Part shown: positions 24,191-36,680 of the stretch, piece after piece
Layout: each line of letters begins with the position of its first letter
How positions within the stretch are numbered: position 1 is the stretch's first letter
Assembly: GCA_026075535.2 (NCBI GenBank)
Contig: AP026544.2
Location: 4,836,001-4,900,000, forward strand
DNA: 64,000 nucleotides
Source of the DNA: Tricholoma matsutake
Lineage: Eukaryota > Basidiomycota > Agaricomycetes > Agaricales > Tricholomataceae
Direction of reading: 5' to 3'
Translations under genes and position numbers: made by a program
The notes under the pieces: model-generated
Database searches by the model: none
The model's input: only the letters and a program-made list of their open reading frames with translations
Told to the model about the DNA's origin: nothing

Positions 24191-26879
24191 CTATGTTCTT
24201 CACGGCAACACTCGCATGAAGGTTCGATTGTGGGCCTTGGTAGTGTTTATGCGCACCCAGGATATACCACACACTAACAAGCTGTCAACGGAGCAATTAG
24301 CGGTTAACAAAACTGGCAACGCACAACGATAGTATCAAAACTCCGGCGGTAATAACCTAGGTAGAAAGTGTGATGTCAAAGCAAGGACAGGGACTCATAT
24401 GACGATACACACGGAAGCGTAGTTCATGTTTTGAGGTGTTACCGGACGGATAGTGGGCAGCGACAATATGACGCAGACGAATAGCGTCCAGGAAATGCAT
24501 GTGCAATTGCACACCCATCCGAGGAGTCCGTCTCCCATGTAGAAAGGACCAGGCTTGAACATCACTTCAGGGTGATTTCGGAAAACGCGGCGTAGGAAGA
24601 TGGGAATGATGTAACTGAGGTCCAGCGCGATTGCAGTGAGGGAGAAAATGGCATTAGCGGCGATTGGGCTTGCGAGGTCAAGTAGCCCAGGAAGAATACT
24701 GATGATCGTGGTTGCCCAGATTGCGCGCAGGGGTGTGACGGTAAGTTTGGAGTTAACTCCAAAGAAACCTCTATCCGGAAGTCCTGTACATCAAACTTCA
24801 CTGATTGACCACTAGTAAGGCATGCATGTACTTACCGTGATCACGACTAAAGGCGTATATAGTACGTGAACACGCCTGCAGCGCTGTTTGCACTACGAAA
24901 AACGCCGTTATACAGACAGGGACCTATAGATTGAGCGTCAGATTTGGATAGTCTTCCTGTTGGCAAGACTCACCCAGAGTATGAGAGCTCCAGTTTTGCC
25001 CATCCGGAGAACCATGATCTATAATGTTGTCTGTAACAATATTCGTGTGGGGTTTAAATGTCGTGAACTGTACCGTAAGGAACGCTGATCCGGACGGGCC
25101 AGGTAGGTTTCCCCTGAAGAATGCCAATGTTATTAGCGTAGGCAGACCTTATATTATAAAAGCTCATACAAAGGTCCCGAACACAAAACCAGAACAACAT
25201 TCAGCAGCCAACCGACGATACCTGTTCCAATAACTAAGAGAGAAGTTAGAGGAAACATGTTACGGTGACAAGTAAACATCACACACCCGCAATAAAAATT
25301 GCAGAGGGGGCTAGGGACGATTTTGGTCAGACGTTAAAGGTGGGAAGCGAATGTCATAGTAGACCTGCGTATGCTGCACGCCGTACTTCTTCGCTGTTTC
25401 AAGGAATCAAGGGATAATCAGGGAACGATGAGGAGGTGAACGTACGAAATATGAGCTGTGGCGTCATAGTCCTATGACAAAGATGAGTGTGGAGTTCCCA
25501 GCAAACGAATGCTTCTGACCGTCATCTGCAACACATGAGATCAAATGATTTGCATTAATATTGCACCACAAACATACCGTCCACTGAACACTCAGAACCC
25601 CGAATAGAAAGGCAATCCCTGTATTCCACCCGCCAGTCTGGTTGAACAGACCGGCGGTTCCAAATACATAGTTGGCAGGATGCATTTCAGAACGAGGAGT
25701 GGTTGCGAGAAGTACAATAATAATAACTAGATCACCCGCATTAATTTATTGGTGTAGCGCACAGAATGGCAAATAAATATACGAAACGTCGCTCCTAGAT
25801 TAACGAACACGAATCCCGACGTCATCCGCGCGAGATGTCGTGTAGCTAGCGAGTTCTGTAAGACACGAGAAGGAGCCATTAGTACGAAGCTGCGGCCTGG
25901 CGTAGGAAGGTTACCAGGATGCCATGGAAGAGCAGAAGCCCGGCGAACAAGCCCACTACTTTGCCCTGCCACGAGACTTAAGAAAAAATGAAGTGCTATG
26001 ATAGAAGGGGAGATACCTGCGTAATCTGGAATTGGCCGTCCTATGCCAGGACATGGGATGGAAGATGGTCAATGAGGTTGTGATCATTCATGGATGAACA
26101 CACTTTGCCGATAGCTGCTGCTGCCCATATCATATTAGATAGGCCAAATTCTGTAGACGCGATCCCGGCAATTTGGCCTATCCGTCGTCAGTGAATATCA
26201 TTCATGAAGGAAACAAAACATAGATAAACGTACCTAGCATGTTAAGCCAGCCAACCAACCATCCGACCTGCAAGCGCGAGGTCAACTAAACCTAGTAGTA
26301 GCTGAGGAGCAGCAAAGGAGTACTGTTGCACGATGTTTCTTCGGGGTGAGTTGAGCGGACGCTGTATACCTGTGGAGAACGTCTAATGAATATCAAGGGT
26401 GGAGAAAATAACGGCACTCACATCCCGCCACATGTAGGGTATGCACTAACAACTTCCGCAATACTTGCACCAAGAGTCAGACACATTATTGACCCTAGGA
26501 TCCAACACCAGGTAACCTAGAAATAACAACTTCAAAAAAGGAGTATCCACTGTATGATATGGGCGCACTGAAGCCGGACCGCCTAGAGTTAATGGGGTGT
26601 TGAATGTGGTAGCAATACTGGAACATACTCCCTGTTATTCTCATTAACCACTTTCCGAAGGAACTATACCACAGTTCTTACCATGATACTAAACGCAAAG
26701 CTGATCTGATTCAAGATCATAATTAGAGTGAGAGTTAAATCACAGAAGACCATGATAAGCACCGTAGCAAGGTTCGTAAACTCCCGTTTGAACGAAGGCT
26801 GATATCCGAGCGCCACCAGCTCGTCGTCGTCATCATAGTAATTGTGAAGGGAGTGGTCGAATTCGTTGATTGAAGCCAT
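24191..26879 (-). CDS. Amino-acid/GABA permease (APC superfamily)
   Basis: A plasma- or vacuolar-membrane transporter with about 12 membrane segments, of the fungal GABA/choline-type permease group. The start is MASINEFDHSLHN (CAT at 26877-26879). The exons read in order ELVALGYQPSFKREF, ISFAFSIM, SSIATTFNTPLTLGGPAS, WCWILGSIMCLTLGASIAE, ASAQLTPKKHRA, VGWLVGWLNMLG, QIAGIASTEFGLSNMIWAAA, GKVVGLFAGLLLFHGIL, NWNTGIAFLFGVLSVQWT-type sequence, DYDATAHI, GIVGWLLNVVLVLCSGPL, NLPGPSGSAFLT, FFVVQTALQACSRTIYAF and VWYILGAHKHYQGPQ. It ends SVAVKNI with TAG at 24191-24193. Many 50-60 nt introns separate them, all with GT-AG borders, and no stop interrupts. It is divergently arranged with the amine oxidase to its right. 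Family is sure; GABA versus other amine or amino-acid substrate is not. Confidence 0.88.
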
Positions 26880-27740
26880 TGCTGTAGTTGTAGTGAGGAA
26901 GGGGTAGATATATACATGTGAGAAGACGCCGCCTAAAGAGCACGAGACGTCCGACAAAGAGCGCTGGTATTATAATCATGATCATTGTCAACCCTGAAAT
27001 GAAATTTTGATGAAATTCATGAAAATTTGCGCGTCGCGTTGTTTGAACGTGTTTCAAATCAAGGCTCTGCAGATAAATCATAACAGTACATACTGATCTT
27101 TTGTCACTCTCACTCTATGAACTCATACCCTGTCAAGGAAGGAAGCCTTACATAGGAAGGCCCTCTCAACTCGTTGACATTCTTGTGATATTCATGGTCC
27201 GTTATCAAATCCCCATGTGGACTCCACTATGAAACTCCCACGTTTTGATTGGCTGTCAAATATGCGTGTGCCTAGACATATGTACTATCGCATAGCTACC
27301 TCCTGCTACCTCTCCATGCCAGTGATGCGCTGTGTCGGCCTAGGTACTCGTGTCACATGTCCTACATACTTACTTACTTAGGAGGTGCGATTCAGGCTTA
27401 TCATAGCCTTCGTGCACGAGTCACCGTCGACCGACAGTGACGTTGACGGTGGCGGTAGCACCATCACTGGCCGTGGCAGCGTTCCGTGTATTTATTCTCC
27501 GCATCGACGTCTACATCAGCTTGCGGACGGAGTTAAGTATCCCACATACCACGTCCATGGTCCGTGTGCAGCGTTTTCCTCGATAAGCCAAGTAGGCCGT
27601 TGGTTCCCGAGGACCCGATCAAGCAACTTGTGACCTTGGCCTTCCCGATAACGAAGTAGTCCTACTGCCTTCTAGTGCTCTACGGGAACTATATCGTTGG
27701 TTTGTCGGATCCTCCTACCACCAATTGTGCATGCTCTGCT
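26880..27740. promoter_or_regulatory. Divergent intergenic region between permease and amine oxidase
   Basis: The two genes are transcribed away from each other from this 861-bp gap, which must hold both promoters. I see no certain TATA box. A GCGCGTCGCGTTG motif lies near 27030. Co-regulation is possible but not shown by the sequence. Confidence 0.35.
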
Positions 27741-29697
27741 ATGTTGTTTTCTCTTGTCGCCAAGCTCCTGACAGCCACTATTTGCATTCACGGTCTCAGA
27801 ATCCCCCAGACAGCATTTCAGTACAAGTCCAATTCCACAATTCTAATCTTGGGTGGTGGTGTCGCCGGCATAATGGCTGCTCGGACCTTGCACGACCATG
27901 GCATCAAGGATTTTATTATCATCGAGGGACGTGATGAGCTAGGGGGACGACTGAGGAGCACGTCTTTTGCTGGGAAATTAGTTGAACTCGGTGCAAATTG
28001 GGTACAGGGTACTTACTCGAGCAAACATCCAAGTCGACCTGCAAATCCGATATTCAAGCTTGTGAAGAAGCACAAGGTTAAGACACACTTTAGTAACTAT
28101 TTCACTAACATCAGTAAGCCGTTATAGCAATCTTATCTTAGGCACTTATTTACATGTACATCCATCTCAGCAACGTATGACCAAACAGGCGCAGTGGATT
28201 ATAGCGATGGTATCTATACCGCTAGGGCGGATTATAAGAAGCTTATTCGTTGGGCTGGTAGTATCATACTTCTCAATTCTTCCTGCATATCGGTCAAGCA
28301 CTAAAGTGTGATTAATTAGGTGCCAGGGTCTCAAAAAATCTTGTTGATGCAACTGCAAGAACGGGTTATATTCTCACTGGGGTCAAACCGCAGGATGCAC
28401 ACGCTAATGTTGCGGAATATTTCGTGGTTTGTCGCCTTCACCATACTCATGCACATACGGATGGTCCTGAAGTTCTGCTCTCGGTTAGTTTGACTGGGAA
28501 TACGCTCAGAAGCCAGACCAGACGTCTTGGATTGCCTCCTCCTGGGTAGGTGGGGTGGTTTGGTGATTAGTATCTTCCTGTGCGATTGTTCATTTTGCAG
28601 GCCAATAACTTCACCTTTGATGGCCAGTATGGTTTCTCTCCGGATAGTCTCCTTTCTATAGATTCACGGGGCTTCAAGACTTTCATACAAGGAGAAGCAA
28701 ATGAGTTCATTGGCCCAAGTCAACTTCGTCTCAGCTCCGTCGTTAAAACTATCTCGTGGTCGAAGACGGGTGTCACCGTTGTGCTAGAGGACGGAACAAC
28801 TTTTTTTGGAGACTATGCCATCTGCACTTTTAGTTTGGGAGTACTTCAGAACAAGGACGTTAAGTTCGTGCCAAGCCTTCCTCGTATGTATATCTTGATT
28901 GCAGCACGACCCTACTTGATTTATAAACAGAATTCAAGCTGGAGGCCATCGCAAGTATGACCATGGCCACCTTTACTAAGATCTTTCTGCACTTCCCCAA
29001 GAAGTTCTGGTTTGATACTGAGGTTAGTGGTCTTTGATTATGCAGCTACTTGTAATTTGATTTTGTTTGCAGATGGGACTTTACGCCGATCCGGAGCGTG
29101 GGCGATATCCCGTCTGGCAGAGTTTGGACCACGATAGCTTTTTGCCTGGCTCTGGGATCCTCTTTGTGACAGTTACTGTAGGTCTCATGATTGCATGGCG
29201 TCTCTCTTCTCATTTCATATGTGCGCGCAGGGCGATTTCTCGAAGAGAATTGAAGCCCTACCTGACGAGCAGGTACAAGAAGAAGTCATGAGTGTTCTTC
29301 GTTCCATGTATCCCAATATTACCCTTCCAGACCCCCTCGACTTTACATTCCCGCGATGGCATGCTGACCCGTTATATCGTGGATCATACTCAAACTGGCC
29401 TTCGTCATTCATCACCCAACATCATGACAATTTGAGAGCCAACGTTGACAGGCTGTTCTTCGCTGGTGAAGCCACCAGTCAGAAATACTTTGGTCAGTTT
29501 TTGCTTCTCCTCTCATTGTCGAATTGTCATATCAACATCGTCCATTTCCTTGGTTTCGACCGGAAGGTTTTTTGCACGGAGCGTATTTCGAAGGTGTACA
29601 TGTGGCACTTGAAGTGGTCAGATGTATAACAGTCAGTCAGTGTACGGGGCTAAGACATGTAGACGATGTTGTGAATGCATCCCCGTACGACGTCTGA
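27741..29697 (+). CDS. Flavin-containing polyamine/amine oxidase
   Basis: FAD-dependent oxidase expected to act on polyamines or related amines, giving an aldehyde and H2O2. I chose Met at 27741 (MLFSLVAKLLTATICIHGLR) over the one at 27675 because it gives a hydrophobic leader suggesting secretion. The Rossmann motif ILGGGVAGIMAARTL follows, then IIEGRDELGGRL and VELGANWVQG, the N-terminal signature of the family. Later exons give GVARADYKKLIRW-like sequence, FDWEYAQKPDQTSWIASSW, DGQYGFSPDSLL, YAICTFSLGVLQ, FPKKFWFDTE and, near the end, DRLFFAGEATSQKYFG and GFLHGAYFEG, the FAD-binding C-terminal motif. About eight exons join in phase; TGA at 29695-29697. Family usual length is about 500 residues, as here. 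No lesions seen. Confidence 0.88.
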
Positions 29698-30058
29698 GAC
29701 GGTACGTCACTGGAGCTCGTGCACAATATTCGTATCATGTTATTACCCGTGCATATACTATTCCGCAGTCAAGTCTTCTCGTTTGCCTAGCACTAAGGTG
29801 CCTAAATGTTTTATGGCGGTGATAGTAGACTGCCAGAAAGCAGTAATAGCGACTTGGGCTAGTAGTGAATCCAACGGCCCTGCCATGTAATTCATATTTG
29901 ATCGAGTTCGATTTTGAATATTGAGCGGGGTACTACTATACAGATTAAACTCAAATTGCAACCTGAGGGCGTCCCCTCTACAATGTAATATCAAACCTGC
30001 TCCTTTATAATATCAGCAGCCTAGATTAGGAAATTTGAATCGTCAGACAGCCTGTCTG

Positions 30059-32702
30059 TCACCAGCTTCTGCACCATACCTTCTCTCCAATTGCATAGAT
30101 AGTTGCTTGAATGTGGCATGATAATTCCTGGAGGGAAACAAACGAGACTAATCAGCTTGTATTCGCGAGGTTTGTCAAGCGGATCATACCATTGGAATGA
30201 CAGAGGCATCGACCTATACAGCTCAGTCACCTTACACTCAGCTTAGATTAAAAGAACGCATACCACTCTTATATTCTTGGTACCATAGACTAGTAAAGAA
30301 GGACTGACAACTCCGCCATCTTCCATAGGCAACATTGAAGCTGTTCCGACAGGATGGAAGACGGACTGCATCTTCTCTTTGCAATAGTCTGCGAATTGGT
30401 CATCGGTCTGGATGTCCGGCCCTGGCTCTAGAGGTGCAATGATGGTAGAAGCAAACGGCTCCACACTAGCTATTTTTCTCGCAAATTTCACAGCACAAAC
30501 CATAATTTGAAGGTCCAAAGGATTGGAAAAGTACGCTGGGTCAATTGCCGGTGGTACCAGGGGATCAGACGATTGAATGTGCACGGTTCCGCGTGAAAAG
30601 GTATTCATGCTGCATGCCATAATTGTCTGGTATTTTTTCCCTTGTTCGACTGAGCCAGAGCCAGGACGCATCTGGGAACGATATAACAGCCTACGTCAAA
30701 GGGGATGTGAAATTTCCACAAAAGTCAGATAACGAAGTACGCACTCGGCCTGTGCCTGATCTGGATGATTGAGCCACCTCTTCAGGAAGTCAAACTGTTT
30801 GGAAAGACTTGGAGATGCTGTATGACTTTTGTCTTCATGGAGCGCCGTTTCGAACGCTCGTAAATCTTCGGGAGTGGCAAACGTTCGTAGCGGAATGAAC
30901 GAGAAGCACGACGAATGGACGGACGAAAAGACTCCAGCTTTGTGTGTTTCACTGCAAGCAATCCAATTAATTACTGTGATCATGAAGGCAAGTCCCGGTC
31001 TGACTATAACTTCATCTCACGTTCCCTTTGAAGGGATTCGTTCAGAAAGTCAGTGGTGTGACATTCTGGACGAGTTTCAAATACACTTGTGACAAAGGTA
31101 TGATCTTCTGTCATATAATGGGTATCCAAATCTGGAAAGCGAACATACGGTCACTCACGAAGATTTTCTCCGACTGGAAGCTCAAGAATAGTTGAAATAC
31201 CATGTTTCGAAAGAACATCCTTCTTGCCAATACCTGTCCTTGGTCATAGAAATGGGACAAGATGGTCCCAGAGGAAAACCTACCAGATAACTCGAGTAGG
31301 TGTGGAGTTTGAAATGTACCTGAAGTGGACTTCAAAAACAGTCATGGGGAGATGTGGCCTTCCCTCACCAGCTGACAAAATGACTTCGCGCGTGACGTTG
31401 ACCACGTACTCGCTCCCTCCGCAGACAAATTTGACACCTGTAGCTATGATGCCATCAACACTGGACTTCAAGATGATTTTTGTTGCTTGTGCTTTGGTCA
31501 AAACAACAAGGTTGCTTCGTTGATTGTTTGGTTCATAGTACGCCTATGAAAGGATCATCAGAGCGAGTTGGAAGTGAGTTAGAACAGAACAGAACAGTTG
31601 TTGAATAGCTTCGTATAACTTGTTCCGGGTGGACAGTGGTCGTGGGGACGTTAGATCCGATATTGGAGCCGGATGCCTACATATTGCGACTTTGACTGAC
31701 TGGAACACGATGTTAGAGAAGGTCATACGCACTGGATCAGGGTTATTTGGGATGCCAAGAACCCTCAGAGTCTCGACGTATCGATCACGAAGCTCCGGGA
31801 GGTATCGAGGGTAAGTATTTTGCAAGGGACCATCAGAGCCATGATATTCTGGATCCGGAGCAAGCTCATATCTAGCAGCGACGTCAGGTTTTGGGAATGT
31901 AAGGGTCTCTGACTGGAGAGTCGATGCCGGATTCAGGAGCACAGTTTTGGGGAGAATATAGAGATACTACCAACCTTCTTGAAATACTTGAGGAACTCAA
32001 GCCAATTCCAACCCTGGTTGCCTAATTGTTCATATGCTGGAAGGAGAGATGAGTTTATGTCTGGCATAGCATTACCATATAATTCACCATCATACTCTTG
32101 GCGGGAAGCTCTGGGTATTCAGCCTCAAAACTTCCACTCTGGTATCAGTACTAGCACTAAAATGGTCTACGGACCTGCCTGTAACTAGAAGATTCAACTG
32201 GATGAGATATCCCTGTCAGTAAATAACAACCTAGATGGCAATCGGAAAACTTCCTGACAGCTGATGAACCACCCAAGACTTTTCCTCTGCAAGAAGGTCA
32301 GAAAACAGTGAGTGAAAAGGTAAATCATACCTCGGTTGAATTATGACACGATCTTTGACATATTTCTGTGGCACCGTTGAGAATCGCCAGTCGATACGTT
32401 CGTTCATGATAGCTGTGCCACCAAGTCCTGATGCCTAATGTTCAGAATCGGGACTGACATGTGCATACGTCTCGTACCTGGAATACTGATGTTGTCCATA
32501 TCTTGAACGTACTCTCCGGCCTCAATGACGCCTACAGAAACATCTGGGTCTTCGGAGAGTCTGTATTGAGATAACTTCAACAAGGTGAAAAATATTTGAT
32601 ACGTCGCTACCTAGCAGCCACAATCAGCCCAGCCGTCCCGCCTCCAACAACAAGAAAATCAAAAGGACGAGATGATAGAAAATCATGGACAGTTATAGAC
32701 AT
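30059..32702 (-). CDS. GMC oxidoreductase (aryl-alcohol oxidase/choline dehydrogenase type)
   Basis: FAD-dependent oxidation of an alcohol, possibly an aryl or aliphatic one. Start at 32700-32702: MSITVHDFLSSRPFDFLVVG, leading into the GGGTAGLIVAAR dinucleotide fold, then after an intron LSEDPDVSVGVIEAGEY. The middle holds ERIDWRFSTVPQKYV, RYLPELRDRYVETLRVLG and VTREVILSAG, the usual second GMC region. The C-terminal part has FHPVGTASMLPM with its active-site His, then VVDASVIPM and SCHIQATIYAIGEK with the second His. TGA at 30059-30061. Roughly ten short introns. No obvious signal peptide, unlike secreted aryl-alcohol oxidases. It converges on the amine oxidase with 361 bp between the stops. 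Exact substrate unknown. Confidence 0.88.
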
Positions 32703-32953
32703 CGTGGGGTCTGGCCTGTCGAAATGTCAGTCGCAACCAACGTTTCAACCGTTAAGACTGATCAGGGAGTAACTCTCGAACCTTTTGAAATTCAGGTATG
32801 TGTGCGTTGGCTATAAGGTAATCAGTTGAAGCTTTATGACCATTTTGATATAAATAGTCTACTGGGTGACTGGCTTTCTGTAATGATCTGGTCTAGAGAA
32901 GAAGCAAGGGCAAACTGTGTGACTGTTCCGAGTCCTCAATTTATTGAGAACGA

Positions 32954-33742
32954 TAGTCTCGTCCCCATCCATTGTGGTGGACGGCCCGGTTCCCGGGCGG
33001 AGCTCTGTCGGGGATTCAAAATACGCTGCAGAAAGTCCACCACAAACGTCTGGTGCACTTACCTGCGTGACGCACCCATCGAGTCACAAAGTCACGAAAC
33101 ATCACGATATCAACAAGATCACGATCAACGCGACGCGTATTTCACAAGCGCCTGGCGTATCTATGGGCCCGTACTTCCTCATTGTGGCCTCCACCAGCGG
33201 CGTAGTATTTGTGGTAGCTCGTCACTTTTCATGAGACCTGATCGTTCATAGCGTATCTTTGAATTGGCCGTACATTCTCCATCTCCCCAGCTGACCGCAT
33301 CCAAGAAAATAGTCAAGTTGATACCGAGTCTATCCATCACTTCAAATATATATTGAATTTTATCAACCAGCCTTCCGGTCATACATTTACGTAGATGTTG
33401 CGTGCGCTGATGCTGAATTGCAGGACCAGCTTCATCCTCTTCCTCTGACTCGTCTACAGCATCAAGGTGTTCTGTTCTGGGAGTGCAATCAGAATCATCA
33501 GAATCAGCATCCGAATATTCTGCAGTGCGAGCCTCGGCCTCTGTAAAGATATCGGCCCAGCTGTCGTCCATTCAGATGTCGCCAAGGAGTTAATAAGATC
33601 AGATAAGCATGTCACGGTGACATTGTGACTCGATGGGTGCATCACGGGGGTAAATGCACCGGATGTTGAGGTGGGAGTTCTGCACACATTTTTCACTCTC
33701 CGACAGAACTCCGATACACCTCAACGGATGGGGACGAGACTA
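32954..33742. mobile_element. hAT-like element with captured coding fragment (hAT3), 789 bp
   Basis: The termini TAGTCTCGTCCCCATCC are inverted at both ends, and the flanks are a perfect 8-bp duplication GAGAACGA (32946-32953 and 33743-33750). Inverted similarity extends about 150 bp inward on each side, including GCACCCATCGAGTCACAA. The centre holds a reading frame unrelated to a transposase. Confidence 0.9.
33179..33571 (-). pseudogene. Captured fragment of an Agaricomycete DUF6589-type protein
   Basis: A 130-residue frame begins MDDSWADIFTEAEARTAEYS, passes through an acidic stretch and ends in KIRYERSGLMKSDELPQIL then RRWWRPQ. From memory, this HLR...GINLTIFLDAVSWGD...YERS...ELPQIL pattern is the beginning of a mushroom-specific family carrying DUF6589, but only its first part is present. 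It ends at the inner edge of the right-hand inverted repeat, which fits capture of an exon by the element. Whether it is transcribed cannot be seen. Confidence 0.5.
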
Positions 33743-33762
33743 GAGAACGAGGCTTTGTCAAT

Positions 33763-33905
33763 CTGGCTGGCTGGATGTCTCATCCGATCTATTCTTGCGG
33801 CATTTGCCGAGCCCCTTTAACGAGTCCTCAGTCTGGTTGATGCTGGCTGGTTGGATGTTTCATCCGACCTATTCTCGCGGCATATGCCGAACCCCTTTCC
33901 ATTTT
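33763..33905. repeat. Tandem duplication, period 80 bp
   Basis: CTGGCTGGCTGGATGTCTCA (33763) and CTGGCTGGTTGGATGTTTCA (33843) start two copies that both end GCCGARCCCCTTT. Further right, GAAGCTCCTTTTCCTGCAAG occurs at about 34036 and 34134. Confidence 0.85.
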
Positions 33906-34399
33906 CTTTGGGTTTTTGGTCTTACTCTTTTTTTTCCCTTTCAACCTGTTGAAGGCGCCCCAAAACCTTTGTGGATCAATAGGATCATTCGCCTACGTGG
34001 TGCCCACAGCACAGCTGGCTTTCTTTCCTTCTTTGAAGCTCCTTTTCCTGCAAGACTTCTGCTTCTACACAATGTCTCACTTTGATCAACCACACAAACA
34101 TTCCAGCACACAGCTTTTTTTTTCTTCTTTTTTGAAGCTCCTTTTCCTGCAAGCGGCAAAACTCGTTTTTGTGCAAAGCTCCTTTTTTTCGAAGCCTCTC
34201 CTTTCTCTTTTCGAGCCAAAGGTCTTATTAATTTCACATGAAATCTCTCCTTCGGATGGTATCTGCATTGTAGACTTAGAAACATACTTTGTAATTGTAA
34301 TTGGTGCAGAAAAAGAAAACCATGTGGAAAATATTACAAGTCTATGGCCATTCACTTTGACGCTCTCGCCATGTGGTTTGGCTCATTATCATCCTCCGT

Positions 34400-36680
34400 A
34401 CTACTGTACCCGACCCATCATTTCAACATGTGCGACTGTTTCACTTTTGTGTCGGCAAGAGTCATGTTAGAATTTGGTGTAGCCTGCAGGTGTTCATTTG
34501 CTTTGTTTATAGGAATGAGCAGCAGGCATACCTTGGTGAGACTGTTATCCAGCAGAGCAATGGAGTGCAAGACAACCAGCATTTTGTGATTGTTCCCCCG
34601 CACTGGGATACCAACGAATGATACCTGTACCTGAACAATGTCACCAACTCAAAAGGTTTGCAGCCTGCAACTTTCGAATCTGCGTAAGGGACCATGTGTC
34701 AAATCAGAATGTACAAAGGAAGCTACTTCACTTACTTTCTTTCCCCTCCTTCACCAATGAAAGTTGTAAAGTTTGAACTTGGTTGTCGTTAGAGATTATC
34801 AGGGGTAACCCTGGGGTATTTTTTTGCTACCCTTACCCCAGGGTATGAAGGGTATGAATACCCCCAGGGGTATTGTGCAAGGATATGGTTGGTAGAAGTG
34901 TTTACAGCACATAGACACCAGATTTTGATAGGAAGAGTACTCTTGTAGACAACAACATGTAGTAATACTACTTAATCTATTTGTATCTGCAATTTGTTAG
35001 GGCAACACTGACTTTGCCCAATGTGGACAGATCATGTCAGGTCTACTACAAGAAGATTGAGTGCATGGGAACAGAGTTGGAAACAATCATGTAAGATGCA
35101 TGCACAAGAACATGTTCAATCCAGATTCCAAAAATAGCAAGCATATCAGAATCATGTTACTCATGATCAGAATGTGCATCTGCATACAAGCTGACATGTC
35201 TTAGTATTTACCAGTAAATAAAATAGCAAAAAATAATAAAATAATATAGGTACACTCAGGAATGATTTCCTAACAGCCATGTATTCCAAGAGTAAAAGTA
35301 TGTGGAGGGCAAAAAATGATATCTTATCTTTAACCTCATAGAGTCATACCCCGATACCCTCCATGAGGGTAAGGGTATGTGGAGGGTAAAAAATTCATAC
35401 TGAACCCTACCCTCACATATCCTTGGCCCATACCCCTGGGGGCATGAATACCCTTGACAATCACTAGTTGTCATCGGTGTGCACATAAGAACACATTGAG
35501 TCACCTGCAGCCATACTAGCTAGGACCCCATTTGGATTGACTTCTTTCTGGAAAACAGTGGCGAGTACTCCTCATGCACTTTTCTTAGGAGTGAAATATT
35601 GGTTGGCCATATCTAGTGTTTGCCCATTGTCCAGGTCCAGAACTGTCCATGTTAACATTTTGCCATTGGTAAATTGCCAGTCAAACTTTCCATAAATTTC
35701 TTGACATGCAGCGACCGCATGAGAAAAAATAGGCGTGCAGAGCCCGGTTATTGTCACTGCAATTAAGTGGCAAAGGTGAAATGGAGGGTGCCTGGGTTTT
35801 TCTTTCAAGGGTGGCAACTCTTTTTCAACCAACACCCCTTGCAAGGTGAAAACCGCTTCTTCTACATCTCCCCCAGTACTGTCCTCTTTGACCAATCTCC
35901 ATGACATCAGGTTGCTGTATTCCTTTAGTTTGCTCCCAACTTGGTTGAATCTGTCAGATTGTTACTTCACCACACAAGCAAGGCTATATGACAGAACTCA
36001 TGTTTAACAAGCTGGCCAATTGGTTTTGCCCTGGTGTTGAGTCTGATTCTGTAACTAAGCACTCCAGAATCCTCACTGTGTTTGCTTTAGTGAATAATTG
36101 AAATTCCAATGGTGAATGTCAGTCACTTGCCTGCTTCTTCTTGGTCATACTGGGGATCCATCTCAGAAAGTGGAATGGGTGTTTTGATGGCCACAAGCAT
36201 GATTTGAAGCCTTATAACTTCATCCTTTTGCAAGGGGCTGCCTGCCACTCCTATTGCCATCTCGGCACATATCCATGTTGAGGTTTTTTTTAATTTCTCC
36301 TATATTTTGTTATAATAAAGCTGGAAGGAATGTTAGATTTGCTATTGCTTCCAACCTATTTCACCATGTACACTCTAAGATCTAAATCGCCTGTAAACAT
36401 GCCAAGAATCACCAATAAAAGAGTGGGGTCCATCTTTTTTTCCCCTCCACCCTTACTCCTTACTGTACCAAGGCCCCTAAAGGACACAGAGAAACCACTC
36501 GCCTCAAAGTAAGCATGTTTACTTTGCTGAACAGAAAAATGCTTACATTGTGGTGCAACAGGCTCAATTTTGATTTTGCTGCGTACGTGCCCACTCTGTC
36601 CCGATTTTAAAGGAAGCACTATAGACCTGAATAGGATGGTTGCCAGCAAACTTGGTGGTGATTCATCATGAGTAATCACC
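34400..36680 (-). pseudogene. Hypothetical Agaricomycete gene, decayed and interrupted
   Basis: Leftward exons: FEASGFSVSFRGLGTV (36356-36679), MAIGVAGSPLQKDEVIRLQI (from 36260), RLVKEDSTGGDVEEAVFTLQ and FDWQFTNGKMLTWTVLDLDN (35575-35907). The frame continues past a TGA at 35572-35574 into GVLATVFQKEVNPNG. It then meets the element at 34790-35466; removing that and one target duplication restores VHTDDNQVQTLQLSLVKEG. After an intron, GDIVQVQVSFVGIPVRGNNH and KMLVVLHSIALLDNS follow a second TGA (34649-34651). I recognise the last stretch as typical of a common mushroom hypothetical family with no assigned function. Exon limits at both ends are uncertain. Confidence 0.5.
34790..35466. mobile_element. 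hAT-like non-autonomous element (hAT4), 677 bp
   Basis: Termini TAGAGATTATCAGGGGTA and the complement of TAGTGATTGTCAAGGGTA; flanking octamers GTTGTCGT (34782-34789) and GTTGTCAT (35467-35474), a target duplication with one CpG-to-CpA difference. Subterminal CCCTGGGGTA and GGGTATGAATACCC motifs recur in both orientations. No ORF. Confidence 0.85.
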
